Positions 9,398 through 18,246 of a stretch of 64,000 bases of DNA are shown here, one piece after another; the first letter of the stretch is position 1; each line of letters opens with the position of its first letter. Made by a program: the position numbers and the translations under genes. Under the pieces are notes generated by a model. That model was not told the origin of the DNA, ran no database searches, and worked only from the letters and a program-made list of their open reading frames with translations. Source of the DNA: Acidisarcina polymorpha (GTDB lineage: Bacteria; Acidobacteriota; Terriglobia; Terriglobales; Acidobacteriaceae); contig NZ_CP030840.1 of the NCBI RefSeq assembly GCF_003330725.1, positions 1,240,001 to 1,304,000 on the forward strand. Reading direction: 5' to 3'.

Positions 9398-10057
9398 CCT
9401 CCGTTCGCTGGTGGCGGCTCGTGAATGGCGCGCCGCGCACACCCGCACCTTATGCAATCACGTCCGCTTTCTTTGTCGACACTCCAGGCAATACGCCGGT
9501 ACGCACTCGCTCCATACTCTTGAATCAGAGCAGGATTAAGGCGATACATTAGCGAAGATTTGGTGGGACTGGCATCCCGCACTGATGACTTCTGTTAATG
9601 GCCGCTGCAAGAGGGATCGCGTCGGCCCGGGTAGAGCGAAGGTTGGGAGAACCAAGGAAAGTAATCGCAGCTTCGAAACACATCCAATGCATACGTGGAG
9701 CTAAGATCACTCCACAGTTAAGTGCCGCGACCGAGAAGAAGTTACGGCACTCAGCTCCGCAGTTAGGACACGGCAAATGTCCCGTCTTAGTCAGCAATCC
9801 ATTTGGAACATGAAGTCAGCTTACGCTGCCCGCCCGCTCTTTCAATCCGTCTAAAGTATGCTTTTCGATGAGTAATATTCCTATTTGGGAATAGAGACGA
9901 AAGTATGTAGTTGACTTGGGATCGGTGTATCAATGGCAGGTAAAAGAGCAATGAATGCCGAATTGCCAATCAGAAGTGGGAAGGATGGCAGCGGCCGCGC
10001 AAGACGCCCTGCATCGATTCTCCGCACATTCGCAGAAAGCGGATCTTGAGACTGGAT
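9398..10057. other. Gene-free region with two-hairpin element copy 2
   Basis: This 660-base stretch separates the LuxR-type gene from tRNA-Val. Apart from the element at 9695-9783 I find no frame with coding character; short open frames on both strands overlap the element and lack ribosome sites. Confidence 0.55.
9695..9783 (+). ncRNA. Candidate small structured RNA, copy 2
   Basis: Stem 1 is AGTGCCG (9721-9727) with CGGCACT (9745-9751), with the same 24-base register as copy 1. Stem 2 is GGACA (9766-9770) with TGTCC (9778-9782); the loop is CGGCAAA instead of TTCG and there is no T-run. An extra hairpin GTGGAG (9695-9700)/CTCCAC (9710-9715) precedes it. Both copies have TGCATAC upstream (12 and 25 bases before AAGTGCC). 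Confidence 0.4.
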
Positions 10058-10134
<77 letters not shown>

Positions 10135-10268
10135 CCTTGGCGGGTACAACAGGAATTGGCGGCGCAAGCCCTGCGAAGCACTGGCGACCCGGAGGCTTTA
10201 GTCTACCAGTTTTCGATTCTGCCCGAAACTCAGGATGACCAGGCCTGGCTTGGTAAACTCGAGCTAAA

Positions 10269-11156
10269 GTGAAGCGATTGATCATCAACGCCGATGACTT
10301 TGGCCTGACCGCCGGGGTGAACCGGGCCGTGCTCGAATTGGCGCGGGCTGGAGTGCTGACTTCGGCGACCCTCATGGCAAAGGCTTCGGATACGGCTGAA
10401 GCCGCGGAAGCAGCGCTGCGCCGCCCCAATCTCGCAGTCGGCTGCCATGTTGTGCTCGTAGACGGCACGCCGGTCTCTGCTCCTGACGCCATTCCCACGT
10501 TGATCGATCCCGGCAGCTCCCGGGAAAACCCTAGATTCCGATCGACCCTCAATGCGTTTATCAGCGACTTGCTGCGCGGCCGCATCCGCGAGGCCGATAT
10601 CGAGACCGAAGCGGTCGCGCAGATTCGGCGTTTGCAGCAGCTTGACATCGCTGTAAGCCACGTTGACACTCACAAACACACTCACGCCTTTCCCCGCGTC
10701 TTACGGCCGCTGCTTCGTGCCGCCGTGCTCCGTCACGTTGCCTGCATTCGCAATCCATTCGAACCGGAATGGAGCGTTGCCGCTACCGGCAGCGCCAGCC
10801 TGCTACGCCGTCTCCAGGTGCGCGCGTTACAGACCCAGCGCCGTTATTTCCTCGCCGCCGCCGAGCACATCGGCGTCTTTACCACTGGCGGATCTATCGG
10901 AGTTCTCGCCACCGGGACTCTTGATTCATCGACGCTTCGCCGCCTGCTGGCAGCCATGCCCGAGGGCACATGGGAGTTGGTCTGCCACCCGGGTTATGCT
11001 GACGACGCGTTGCGGGCGGCGGGAACCCGGCTCCTCGTATCTCGCGAGGTCGAACGCCAGGCGCTGCTCGATACTGTGCCGGAGGCTGCTCGAGACAACG
11101 TCGCACTCATCCACTACGGCAATTTGAAGGCGACCAGCTTTCTCGGGGTCATGTGA
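10269..11156 (+). CDS. ChbG/YdjC (HpnK-like) carbohydrate deacetylase
   Basis: The 295-residue protein matches the YdjC/ChbG fold. It opens LIINADDFGLTAGVNRAV, with metal-ligand Asp in NADDFG, and carries further likely ligands in VGCHVVL and SHVDTHKHTHAFP. Characterised members remove N-acetyl groups from chito-oligosaccharides; HpnK-type members are linked to hopanoid genes, but none are here. The next gene is bshA, 70 bases downstream on the same strand, so the two may share a transcript. The bacillithiol deacetylase BshB is a LmbE-type enzyme, so this is not a standard BshB, although the neighbourhood invites the thought. Start is GTG with only weak GAG upstream. Confidence 0.85.
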   Translation: MKRLIINADDFGLTAGVNRAVLELARAGVLTSATLMAKASDTAEAAEAALRRPNLAVGCHVVLVDGTPVSAPDAIPTLIDPGSSRENPRFRSTLNAFISDLLRGRIREADIETEAVAQIRRLQQLDIAVSHVDTHKHTHAFPRVLRPLLRAAVLRHVACIRNPFEPEWSVAATGSASLLRRLQVRALQTQRRYFLAAAEHIGVFTTGGSIGVLATGTLDSSTLRRLLAAMPEGTWELVCHPGYADDALRAAGTRLLVSREVERQALLDTVPEAARDNVALIHYGNLKATSFLGVM

Positions 11157-11226
11157 ATTTCGCCGGCCAAAATGCTCAGCCTGCATCTATTCTTCCGGTC
11201 GAACGTCCAACTCACTGCGGGTAACC

Positions 11227-12372
11227 ATGAAAATTGGAATTACGTGCTATCCCACCTACGGCGGTAGTGGGGTCGTCGCCACCGAGCTTGGCATCGAACT
11301 GGCCGCTAATGGTCATCAAGTGCACTTCATCACTTACTCGCAGCCATTTCGCCTCACCGGGCGCGAAAAAGGCGTCTTTTACCACGAGGTTCCGGTTTCG
11401 AATTATCCCCTCTTTGAATACCCGCCCTACGATCTCGCGCTCGCCACCCGCATGTCAGAGGTCGCCGAATACTACGAACTTGACCTGCTTCACGTGCACT
11501 ACGCCATTCCTCACTCGGTCAGCGCCCTGCTCGCCCGCCAGATGCTGGCTGCCCGCGGACGTCATCTGCCTTTCGTCACGACCCTCCATGGCACCGATAT
11601 AACGCTCGTCGGACTCGACCGATCCTATCTGCCCATCACCCGATTCGGGATCGAAGAGAGCGACGGCGTCACTTCCATTTCGCAATACCTTAAGGACAAG
11701 ACTCTTGAAGAGTTCCACATCCAGAACCATATCGAGGTAATTCCGAACTTCGTCAATTGCGACGTCTACAAACCCCGGAAAGACCGGGAGGCGGCGCGGG
11801 CAATTTATGCTTCCCCGGGAGAAAAAATCCTCATTCACTTATCGAACTTCCGTCCCGTCAAGCGAGTTACGGACGTCGTCAAGATCTTTGCCGGCGTGGT
11901 CGAACGCGTCCCTAGTCGCCTGCTGCTGGTTGGGGATGGTCCGGATCGCTCATCGGCCGAATATCTCGCCCACAACCTCGGCATCCAGGACCACATCTCC
12001 TTTCTGGGTAAACAGGAAAGTGTGAATGAGTTGCTGCCTCTGGCCGATCTTATGCTGATGCCCAGCAAACTGGAATCCTTCGGCCTTGCAGCTCTTGAAG
12101 CCATGGCATGCAAGGTCCCAACCATCGCCACGAACGTCGGCGGCGTGCCTGAACTGATCGACGACGGCGTGACCGGGAGACTTTTTCCGGTTGGCGCGAC
12201 CGATGCGATGGCCCAAGCCGCCATTGAACTGTTGACCGACGAAGAGAAGTTGCAAGCCATGGCCAACGCCGGACGCGCTTCCGCCCAGGCACGCTACTGC
12301 TCCTCGCAGATCATTCCGCTGTACGAGCGCTATTACGAAAGAGTACTGAACAAGGGATCGCGCACGGCCTAG
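11227..12372 (+). CDS. bshA: N-acetyl-alpha-D-glucosaminyl L-malate synthase BshA
   Basis: A 381-residue GT-B (GT4) glycosyltransferase with the BshA opening GITCYPTYGGSGVVATELG, then LLHVHYAIPHSVSALLARQ (about 90-110), TLHGTDITLVG and the C-terminal donor site SKLESFGLAALEAMACKVP with the EX7E glutamates. BshA transfers GlcNAc from UDP-GlcNAc to L-malate, the first step of bacillithiol synthesis in the cytoplasm. Length and motifs fit the family closely. It lies after the deacetylase gene and is convergent with the kinase gene at 12423. BshB and BshC are not in the window. Confidence 0.95.
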   Translation: MKIGITCYPTYGGSGVVATELGIELAANGHQVHFITYSQPFRLTGREKGVFYHEVPVSNYPLFEYPPYDLALATRMSEVAEYYELDLLHVHYAIPHSVSALLARQMLAARGRHLPFVTTLHGTDITLVGLDRSYLPITRFGIEESDGVTSISQYLKDKTLEEFHIQNHIEVIPNFVNCDVYKPRKDREAARAIYASPGEKILIHLSNFRPVKRVTDVVKIFAGVVERVPSRLLLVGDGPDRSSAEYLAHNLGIQDHISFLGKQESVNELLPLADLMLMPSKLESFGLAALEAMACKVPTIATNVGGVPELIDDGVTGRLFPVGATDAMAQAAIELLTDEEKLQAMANAGRASAQARYCSSQIIPLYERYYERVLNKGSRTA

Positions 12373-12422
12373 TATCTCCCGAGAGGGATTGCCTCAATAC
12401 CTCGACACGCTCTTGGCAGTCT

Positions 12423-13781
12423 TCACCGGCCGCCTGGCGCAATCATGCGGCCGGGGGCCACCGCCAGCACCGGGTCTCCGTTTTCGTTCAGCATCACCGG
12501 GATCTCGAGCGTCACCCGAGTTCCCCGCCCCGGACGGCTGGTCACATCGAATCGAGCCGCCTCGCCGTAAAGCACTTCGAGCCGTTCGCGAACATTCCTC
12601 ATCCCGATTCCTGACCCTTTGCGACCGACGCTTCCAGCAGGCTGGCGTTTCTCGGTCATGCCCACACCATCATCTTCGACTTCAATCATCATGCTGCTTT
12701 CGTGCAGTCGGCTGCGCATGGTGATCGTCCCTCCGCTGATGCGCGGCTCGATGCCGTGTTTGATACTGTTCTCGATCAACGGCTGCAGCAACATACTCGG
12801 CACCATCATCTCGAGGGTTGCCGGATCGATTTCCTTCACCACTCGAAGTTTGTCGGCGCCAAAGCGCACCACCTCGATACCGAGGTAATCCTCGGTGAAG
12901 TTCAACTCTTCCCGGAGCGCCACGAAAGTGTCATGGTCCTTCAGCAAGGCCCGCAGAATATTCGCCAGCCGTACAATCATCTCCCGCGCCATCTCCGGCC
13001 GGAAGCGCACCAGCGATGCAATTGAGTTCAACGTGTTGAAGAGAAAATGGGGATTGATCTGCCGCTGCAGCGCATCGAAGCGCGCCTCCAGCAGCAGGCG
13101 CTTCTGCTCTTCAAGTTTCCGTTCGATGCGGATCGCATTCCAGATCTTCAACGGAATGCCTACAACCATGGCAGAGCATGCATAGACCGCCAGGCGGACC
13201 GGCCAGGTTGCCGGGACCAGAGCAAACAGCCTCCGAGGGTACGCCGCGGCCAGCCACTCACGCCCAATCTCCATGCCCACAATCAACGTCAACAGCAGAA
13301 TCTGCCGGTCAAAGCGGGGCTTTCGGAGGTTGCGGCGCACCCACCGGTAGATACTTAGATCGACGAACGGCGAAAACGACCAGACCTCTTCGGCTGTGAC
13401 CAGACGCCCGTAAATGCCGGCGATCAGCGCCACTGCCAGGTTGAACGGCAAGGTGAGGTATTCATGGTGAAGCATCGCCGGCAGTGACAGCAGCATGCCC
13501 CCAGTCACTGCCGCCAGCGGCCCCAGCAACACGCCGAGAATGATCACGGTCTCAAAGGCGATGTCCGCCGCCAGAAAGTTCTGCACGGTGATCCGCACCA
13601 ACACTCCCAATGTCAGCGGGATGCAGATCCATGCCAGCAGACCAAGAGTCTGCGTGCTAGTCCGATTTTCCTTGAAGAGCAAGTTCTGAAAGCTTCGCGA
13701 TCGCGCCAGGGCGCTCGAAATCGCCGCGGCGACGCCGAGTTTCACCAGCAGCGTTATCAGGATCAGCTTGGAATCGACCAC
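12423..13781 (-). CDS. LytS-type sensor histidine kinase (orphan)
   Basis: The 452-residue protein has an N-terminal block of about six membrane helices of the 5TM-LYT type (about 5-215), a LytS-type histidine box QINPHFLFNTLNSIASLV (His about 246) and an HATPase domain with N box PLIENSIKHGI, DDGVGM and GSGIGMRNVRERL. Such kinases sense envelope or metabolite signals and pass phosphate to LytTR regulators. No LytTR regulator is adjacent, so the partner must be elsewhere. The start is GTG with weak ribosome-site match. The gene lies tail to tail with bshA and head to head, 200 bases away, with ribA. Confidence 0.92.
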   Translation of the reverse strand: MVDSKLILITLLVKLGVAAAISSALARSRSFQNLLFKENRTSTQTLGLLAWICIPLTLGVLVRITVQNFLAADIAFETVIILGVLLGPLAAVTGGMLLSLPAMLHHEYLTLPFNLAVALIAGIYGRLVTAEEVWSFSPFVDLSIYRWVRRNLRKPRFDRQILLLTLIVGMEIGREWLAAAYPRRLFALVPATWPVRLAVYACSAMVVGIPLKIWNAIRIERKLEEQKRLLLEARFDALQRQINPHFLFNTLNSIASLVRFRPEMAREMIVRLANILRALLKDHDTFVALREELNFTEDYLGIEVVRFGADKLRVVKEIDPATLEMMVPSMLLQPLIENSIKHGIEPRISGGTITMRSRLHESSMMIEVEDDGVGMTEKRQPAGSVGRKGSGIGMRNVRERLEVLYGEAARFDVTSRPGRGTRVTLEIPVMLNENGDPVLAVAPGRMIAPGGR

Positions 13782-13982
13782 AGTGCTACTCTACCGCTTT
13801 CCGACCTCCGCGTACCCGCCGGGAACGGTGTTGTTCAAGGACTGCTCGGTCCGGCGGCCCGATTAGCGAACACCCGGCTGCTCTATAAGGCGGTTCTTCA
13901 AAGCAAAGCGCTCTACAAAGGAAAGCCATTCCAGAAAGCGGAGAAGCCAAGATGGGAAGGAGGTTCTGAAGGCTGAAACTAA

Positions 13983-14675
13983 ATGCCACCGGGCGCATCC
14001 GTATACTTAGATATGCCCTTTGAAAGTATCAAGAAAGTGGCGGACGCTGACTTTCCCACCCGTTGGGGCCATTTCCGGATCCTCGGGTATGAAGGCCTTC
14101 TTCTCGGCGCCAAGCCTTGCTGTGACCACTCCAACGTGCCTGTCAATGAAAAGGAAGAGATGGTCGCCCTGATCATGGGCGATATTTACAGCGCTCCTCC
14201 AGTCGTCCGCATCCATTCGCAATGCCTGACCGGCGACGTCTTCGGTTCGCTGCGGTGCGATTGCCGTCTGCAGCTTGAACTCGCGCTCAAGGCGATCGGC
14301 GACGCCGGGGCCGGCATCCTGCTCTACGAAGAGAAAGAGGGCCGCGGAATCGGTCTGATGGCCAAACTGCGCGCCTATGAACTCCAGGATCAGGGCCTCG
14401 ATACCGTCCAAGCTAATCTGGCTCTTGGCTTTCGAGCCGATTGCCGTGAGTTCGAACTTCCTGCCGAAGTCCTCAAAGACCTCGGCGTCCATGCCGTTCG
14501 TCTTATCACCAACAATCCTGAAAAGGTCGAGGCACTGGAGTTGGCGGGCATTCGCGTGGTGGAACGCATTTCTGCGGAAGTGGAACCGCTCGAGTCCTTT
14601 GAACGCTACATTCAGACCAAGCACGAAAAAATGGGTCACATTCTTGATAGCCTAACGGAACGCACTGTGAGTTAA
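13983..14675 (+). CDS. ribA: GTP cyclohydrolase II
   Basis: A 230-residue stand-alone RibA. The zinc ligands are Cys81, Cys92 and Cys94 in HSQCLTGDVFGSLRCDC, and the catalytic motif KEGRGIGLMAK follows at about 119. It opens GTP to 2,5-diamino-6-ribosylamino-pyrimidinone phosphate, the first step of riboflavin synthesis. The RibB half, often fused, is absent, so DHBP synthase must be encoded elsewhere. ATG 13983 has GAAGG about ten bases upstream; ATG 14013 is an alternative without a site. No FMN riboswitch is seen in the short upstream region. Confidence 0.93.
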   Translation: MPPGASVYLDMPFESIKKVADADFPTRWGHFRILGYEGLLLGAKPCCDHSNVPVNEKEEMVALIMGDIYSAPPVVRIHSQCLTGDVFGSLRCDCRLQLELALKAIGDAGAGILLYEEKEGRGIGLMAKLRAYELQDQGLDTVQANLALGFRADCREFELPAEVLKDLGVHAVRLITNNPEKVEALELAGIRVVERISAEVEPLESFERYIQTKHEKMGHILDSLTERTVS

Positions 14676-14969
14676 GCCCATTCACTCAGAGCCAGGAGCC
14701 CGATTCTGCTGGATGGGATACGACCCAATGAGCACTTCTGTGCCGTAACCTGCTACCGTCCTGCGTATAATTCCGCTTCACGCCTTCTGGATAGTTTTGC
14801 GCCGCCCCAGGCAACCGCCTGCTTAGCAACAAAATCCGACATTTGGCGTTTCTACAAACAAGCAGTTTAGGCCAGCCGCATTCACGGGCAGGCCAGAAAG
14901 AAGCCGCTCTCTCCGCGTAGTCCGCAGCCGTTTCCGGATAAACGAAGGACGGATTGGCAAAGGTATTTG
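14676..14969. other. Intergenic region before the YXWGXW gene
   Basis: About 290 bases with no coding frame I can support. It must contain the promoter for the gene at 14970; AAAGG lies seven bases before that ATG. No palindrome or repeat stands out apart from GTGCCGTAAC near 14741, a short match to the two-hairpin element that may be chance. Confidence 0.4.
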
Positions 14970-16226
14970 ATGAAAATTGCTCGTTACTTTCGCAACCTAC
15001 TGCTCGCAGCCGTCGTCCTGGCTGTCCCGGCGGCGTCCTTTGCCGGCATCTTCATCTCGGTCGGTATTGCTCCCCCTCCATTACCGGTTTACGAGCAGCC
15101 TCCCATTCCCGGCGACGGCTATCTTTGGACCCCCGGCTATTGGGCCTGGAGCGATGACGGCGGCTACTACTGGGTTCCCGGGACCTGGGTTCAGCCCCCG
15201 CAAGTCGGCTTCCTCTGGACGCCAGGGTACTGGGGATGGAATAACGGCTTCTATGCCTTCAACGCGGGATATTGGGGTCCGCACATCGGCTTCTACGGCG
15301 GCGTGAACTATGGCTTCGGCTACGGCGGCGTCGGCTATGAAGGCGGCTATTGGGATCGCGGCCACTTTGCCTATAACCGGTCTGTGACCAACGTGACCAA
15401 CGTGCACGTCACCAATGTCTACAACAAGACTGTTATCAATAACGTGAACGTCGACCGCACCAGCTTCAATGGCGGTACCGGTGGCATCCAGGCCCGTCCG
15501 ACGGCCCAGGAACAAGCCGCGGTTCGCGAGAACCACGTCCCGCCGACGACGATCCAGCAGCAGCACGTGACCCAGGCCCAAACCAATCCTCAACTCCGCG
15601 CCTCGGTGAACGGTGGCAAACCCGCCATCGCCGCAACTGCCCGGCCGGCAGACTTCAAGAGCGCCGTTCCTGCGCGCCAAGCCGGAGGACAGGTCAACAC
15701 TGCGGTTTACAAGGCGGCAGCGGAAAATAAGGGCAAACTACCTCCCAACATGAAAGACCCGGGCAGCGTCCCGGCCAACCATGCCGCTAATACTCCGGCG
15801 GCTCGCCCGGTGACCCCGACCGCCACGACCGGCCGTCCAGCGACCCCCGAGATCCGGCCGGCACCCGGCACCCCGGCGGCCAATACCAGTCGTCCGGCAG
15901 TGAACAACCGGCCTACCCCGGCTCCAGCGGCGCCCGCTTCGACCCGGCCTGAGCCGGCAACCCGGCCCCAACCGGTCGCGCGGCCTGAACAGACTCAGCA
16001 GCCAAGGCCGCCCACCCAGCCGAACTACTCTCAGCCACGGCCGGAGCAGACTCAGCAGCCAAGGCCGCCCACCCAGCCGAACTACTCCCAGCCACGGCCG
16101 GAACCTCAGCCCAGGCCCCAAGCGGAACCCCGCCCTCAGCCTCAGGCCAGACCGGAGTCTCAGCCCCGGCCAGAATCACGGCCCCCGGCCGAGCACAGCG
16201 CACCTCACGAATCGCCGCGGCACTAA
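14970..16226 (+). CDS. Exported YXWGXW-repeat protein with Pro-rich tail
   Basis: The 418-residue protein has a signal peptide (NLLLAAVVLAVPAASFAG) and then the family's aromatic repeats: GYLWTPGYWAWSDDGGYYW, PGTWVQPPQVGFLWTPGYWG and GFYAFNAGYWGPHIGFYGG (about 45-110), followed by YGGVGYEGGYWDRGHFAYN. A Val/Asn-rich segment (VTNVTNVHVTNVYNKTVINN, about 135-155) precedes a low-complexity Pro/Arg/Gln tail from about residue 255 to the end, which includes a 19-residue tandem repeat. Family function is unknown; the make-up suggests a surface or periplasmic structural protein. ATG 14970 was preferred to the TTG one codon earlier. A strong hairpin follows the stop. Confidence 0.88.
   Translation: MKIARYFRNLLLAAVVLAVPAASFAGIFISVGIAPPPLPVYEQPPIPGDGYLWTPGYWAWSDDGGYYWVPGTWVQPPQVGFLWTPGYWGWNNGFYAFNAGYWGPHIGFYGGVNYGFGYGGVGYEGGYWDRGHFAYNRSVTNVTNVHVTNVYNKTVINNVNVDRTSFNGGTGGIQARPTAQEQAAVRENHVPPTTIQQQHVTQAQTNPQLRASVNGGKPAIAATARPADFKSAVPARQAGGQVNTAVYKAAAENKGKLPPNMKDPGSVPANHAANTPAARPVTPTATTGRPATPEIRPAPGTPAANTSRPAVNNRPTPAPAAPASTRPEPATRPQPVARPEQTQQPRPPTQPNYSQPRPEQTQQPRPPTQPNYSQPRPEPQPRPQAEPRPQPQARPESQPRPESRPPAEHSAPHESPRH
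15984..16097 (+). repeat. 57-bp in-frame tandem duplication in the Pro-rich tail
   Basis: Two copies, 15984-16040 and 16041-16097, encode PEQTQQPRPPTQPNYSQPR each. They differ at only a few bases (for example TCT/TCC), which suggests a recent slippage or unequal-exchange event. Confidence 0.9.
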
Positions 16227-16251
16227 CCAAGGAGTCTCTACTGAAACCGAG

Positions 16252-16277
16252 ACGGCCCGCCAAACCAGGCGGGCCGT
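16252..16277. terminator. Strong hairpin terminator after the YXWGXW gene
   Basis: A perfect 10-bp GC-rich stem (ACGGCCCGCC, 16252-16261; GGCGGGCCGT, 16268-16277) with an AAACCA loop lies 25 bases after the stop. There is no T-run on the plus strand, so termination may be weak or the stem may protect the 3' end. The mutT gene converges from the right. Confidence 0.65.
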
Positions 16278-16330
16278 GCTGTATGTGTAGGGGGTAGATT
16301 ATTGAGGCAACGGGCCGGCCGCGTGTTCCG

Positions 16331-16819
16331 TTAAAGCAATTTCCCCGCCGCTAGCTCACGAACCAGGTTGCGGTCAGCAGCCAAGAAATCGTAGGTCGGC
16401 AAATCCGCCAGGTCACACCAGCGGAGGTCGTTGAAGATCCGATTAGTGATCTCACCGGCGAATTCGTGCACCGCAAAGAACTGCAAGTCTACTGAGCTCC
16501 CGCTGCGATAAGTATGTCGCGTGCGGGTGATACGACTGCCGATTTTGGCATGAATGCCAAGCTCTTCATCGAGTTCTCGCGCCAGCGCTTGCTCTGCGCT
16601 CTCGCCCGGCTCCATCTTGCCGCCCGGGAACTCCCATTTCAGAGCCATCGGCTGGTCTGGACGCCGCTGACAGATCAGCACCTCGTGTCCCCTGAGAATC
16701 AGCGCTACCGCGACTAATCGAACATTTTTCTCGGCAGCCTGCGCCTCTCGGTTGACTTCGGGCTCATGGCTGGCAACGGGGGGATTCGCGTCTTGTGATT
16801 TCGCTGCATTCACGTCCAT
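16331..16819 (-). CDS. mutT: Nudix hydrolase, MutT-like
   Basis: The 162-residue protein contains a complete Nudix box GGKMEPGESAEQALARELDE followed by ELG (about 64-87), after VALILRGHEVLICQRR and before a MutT-like C-terminus (NDLRWCDLADLPTYDFLAAD). MutT-type enzymes hydrolyse 8-oxo-dGTP and keep it out of DNA. The context and the sequence PDQPMALKWEFPGGK agree with that substrate class, but related Nudix enzymes with other substrates look alike. The first 30 residues are hydrophilic and not conserved in type, so the true start may be internal; no good ribosome site precedes the ATG. Confidence 0.88.
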   Translation of the reverse strand: MDVNAAKSQDANPPVASHEPEVNREAQAAEKNVRLVAVALILRGHEVLICQRRPDQPMALKWEFPGGKMEPGESAEQALARELDEELGIHAKIGSRITRTRHTYRSGSSVDLQFFAVHEFAGEITNRIFNDLRWCDLADLPTYDFLAADRNLVRELAAGKLL

Positions 16820-17090
16820 TCCAGTTTAGACGTTTGCTGAAGCAGAAGTATTTCTATCACCAAGGCAACTGGGTGAAACCAGGTCAAAAGTTCCGGATGA
16901 GATACCTCTGCTAGCGCCCCACTGCGAGGCGAGCCCCACTTAATACTGCGAAATCAAGGGGGCACCTAGCTGGTCAAAGGACCACCCCTTCGGTGTGGAG
17001 GATTGTGCAAGGAGACCGCAGCGACGAAGAGAGAAATCGGGATTGGAAGGCAGCAGATCTACAGCGAAGCGATCTACAGGCTAGACAGCC
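16820..17090. other. Intergenic region, no feature recognised
   Basis: About 270 bases between the HAD and Nudix genes, both leftward. I see no hairpin, repeat or coding frame that can be defended. Confidence 0.4.
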
Positions 17091-17819
17091 TCAATTTCCC
17101 AAAGTTGATTGAGGATAAAACACCGGCCAACCTTTTTCCGCGGCAATTTGTAACAACGCTGGTGTCGCATTGACTGGATACGCGCGCTTGGCGATCGACA
17201 ACATGGCCGCATCGTGGATCGAGTTGCCAAAGACCACATCCGGTGCAGTCACGCCCACGCGGGCCAGTGACAATGCCTTTCCTTTATCAGTCGGCACATC
17301 CAGCAATTCACTGGTGATCGAACCTGCCTTGACCCGGACGCGTGCGGCAAGCACCCGTTCCGGCGAAATGCCAAAATCCCTTACACCTTCTTCGATCAGC
17401 CAGTTATTCGTCGAACTGACCGCCCAGATCTCCGTGCCTGCAGCCCGCAACTGGGCTACCAACTCCCGCATCTCGGGAAAAATTTGAGGTTCGATCTGAG
17501 TATGAAAATATTCGGCCGTGGCTTTGCGTAGCTCGTCCTCACGCAAACCCGCATACACCTGGACCATCTCGCCGCACATCGCCTCCTCGCTGACATCGCC
17601 GCTCAGATAGAGGCGATAGCGAGAGTCGATCCAATCGCTGGCGTTGCGTGACACCAAGCCGGACTCGAGCGACCATACCATGAATCCATAGCCGGCATCG
17701 CCTCCCCAAAGCGTGCCGTCGCAATCGAAGACGGCGATTGCCGGCCACGGCGACAGTACCGACCCAAAGAATTCAGGAGTCGTCAACCGTACTACCGGTA
17801 ATGTTTGAACACTTGTCAA
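17091..17819 (-). CDS. HAD-family phosphatase (SerB-like, class IB)
   Basis: The 242-residue protein has HAD motif I as FDCDGTLWGGD (about 30-40), a helical cap, motif II Ser in VSSTNN (about 126), motif III Lys in DKGKAL and motif IV as FGNSIHDAAML. This is the phosphoserine-phosphatase-like layout, with a single-domain core plus C1 cap. The substrate is a small phosphomonoester, and phosphoserine is only one option. In motif IV the usual GDS/GNSxxD pattern is retained, so it should be active. The start is TTG at 17817-17819, supported by AGGAG nine bases upstream. It stands alone. Confidence 0.87.
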   Translation of the reverse strand: MTSVQTLPVVRLTTPEFFGSVLSPWPAIAVFDCDGTLWGGDAGYGFMVWSLESGLVSRNASDWIDSRYRLYLSGDVSEEAMCGEMVQVYAGLREDELRKATAEYFHTQIEPQIFPEMRELVAQLRAAGTEIWAVSSTNNWLIEEGVRDFGISPERVLAARVRVKAGSITSELLDVPTDKGKALSLARVGVTAPDVVFGNSIHDAAMLSIAKRAYPVNATPALLQIAAEKGWPVFYPQSTLGN

Positions 17820-18246
17820 ACCGAATCACTCCTCTGAGAACAAGGCTACAGAAGCGCTAGAACAGAAATACAGCTACTGTGAGGCGAACCACTTAAGTCG
17901 GCAGGAGCTACTTCCACCAGGTAAACGCCTACAGAACCAACTTCCCGCACCTAACACCATCTGCCTTTCAGGCCTACTCTATTGTCTCCGATTGCAGATC
18001 TATTTGCACGAACTCACGCATAGCGGTGCATCACCGCCGTCATTCAGATGCCGAATTGACATGCCGTTCATTTCAGAATGAGATTCGCGTGAAAGTAGGG
18101 TAAAAGAAATGAAATGCAAGCAGGTGCGGGTTGCATTCGGGCCTCGAAAATGCCTTCAAATTTCTCCAGAGCCTAAGCGATGTCGATCTTGATTCGCCGC
18201 CGGCGCGCCTTGGTCTTCAACCCGCAATCAAAGCGATAATCGAGAC
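17820..18246. other. Divergent intergenic region between HAD and xerD
   Basis: About 430 bases holding the promoters of two divergent units. I looked for a dif-like 28-bp site with two inverted 11-bp arms because of the xer genes and did not find one. Nothing else can be supported. Confidence 0.4.

Noticed and set aside
9549-9797. Minus-strand frame with CPNCGA across element copy 2, possibly a zinc-ribbon protein
   Set aside because: The CPNCGA reading occurs in both copies, but the frames diverge just after it (copy 1 stops within seven codons) while the DNA stays similar, so conservation is at nucleic-acid level.
10269-11156. Calling the deacetylase next to bshA as BshB
   Set aside because: BshB is a LmbE-type enzyme; this protein has the ChbG/YdjC motifs instead.
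17820-18246. dif site upstream of xerD
   Set aside because: No 28-bp sequence with two inverted 11-bp arms and a 6-bp centre could be found by eye.
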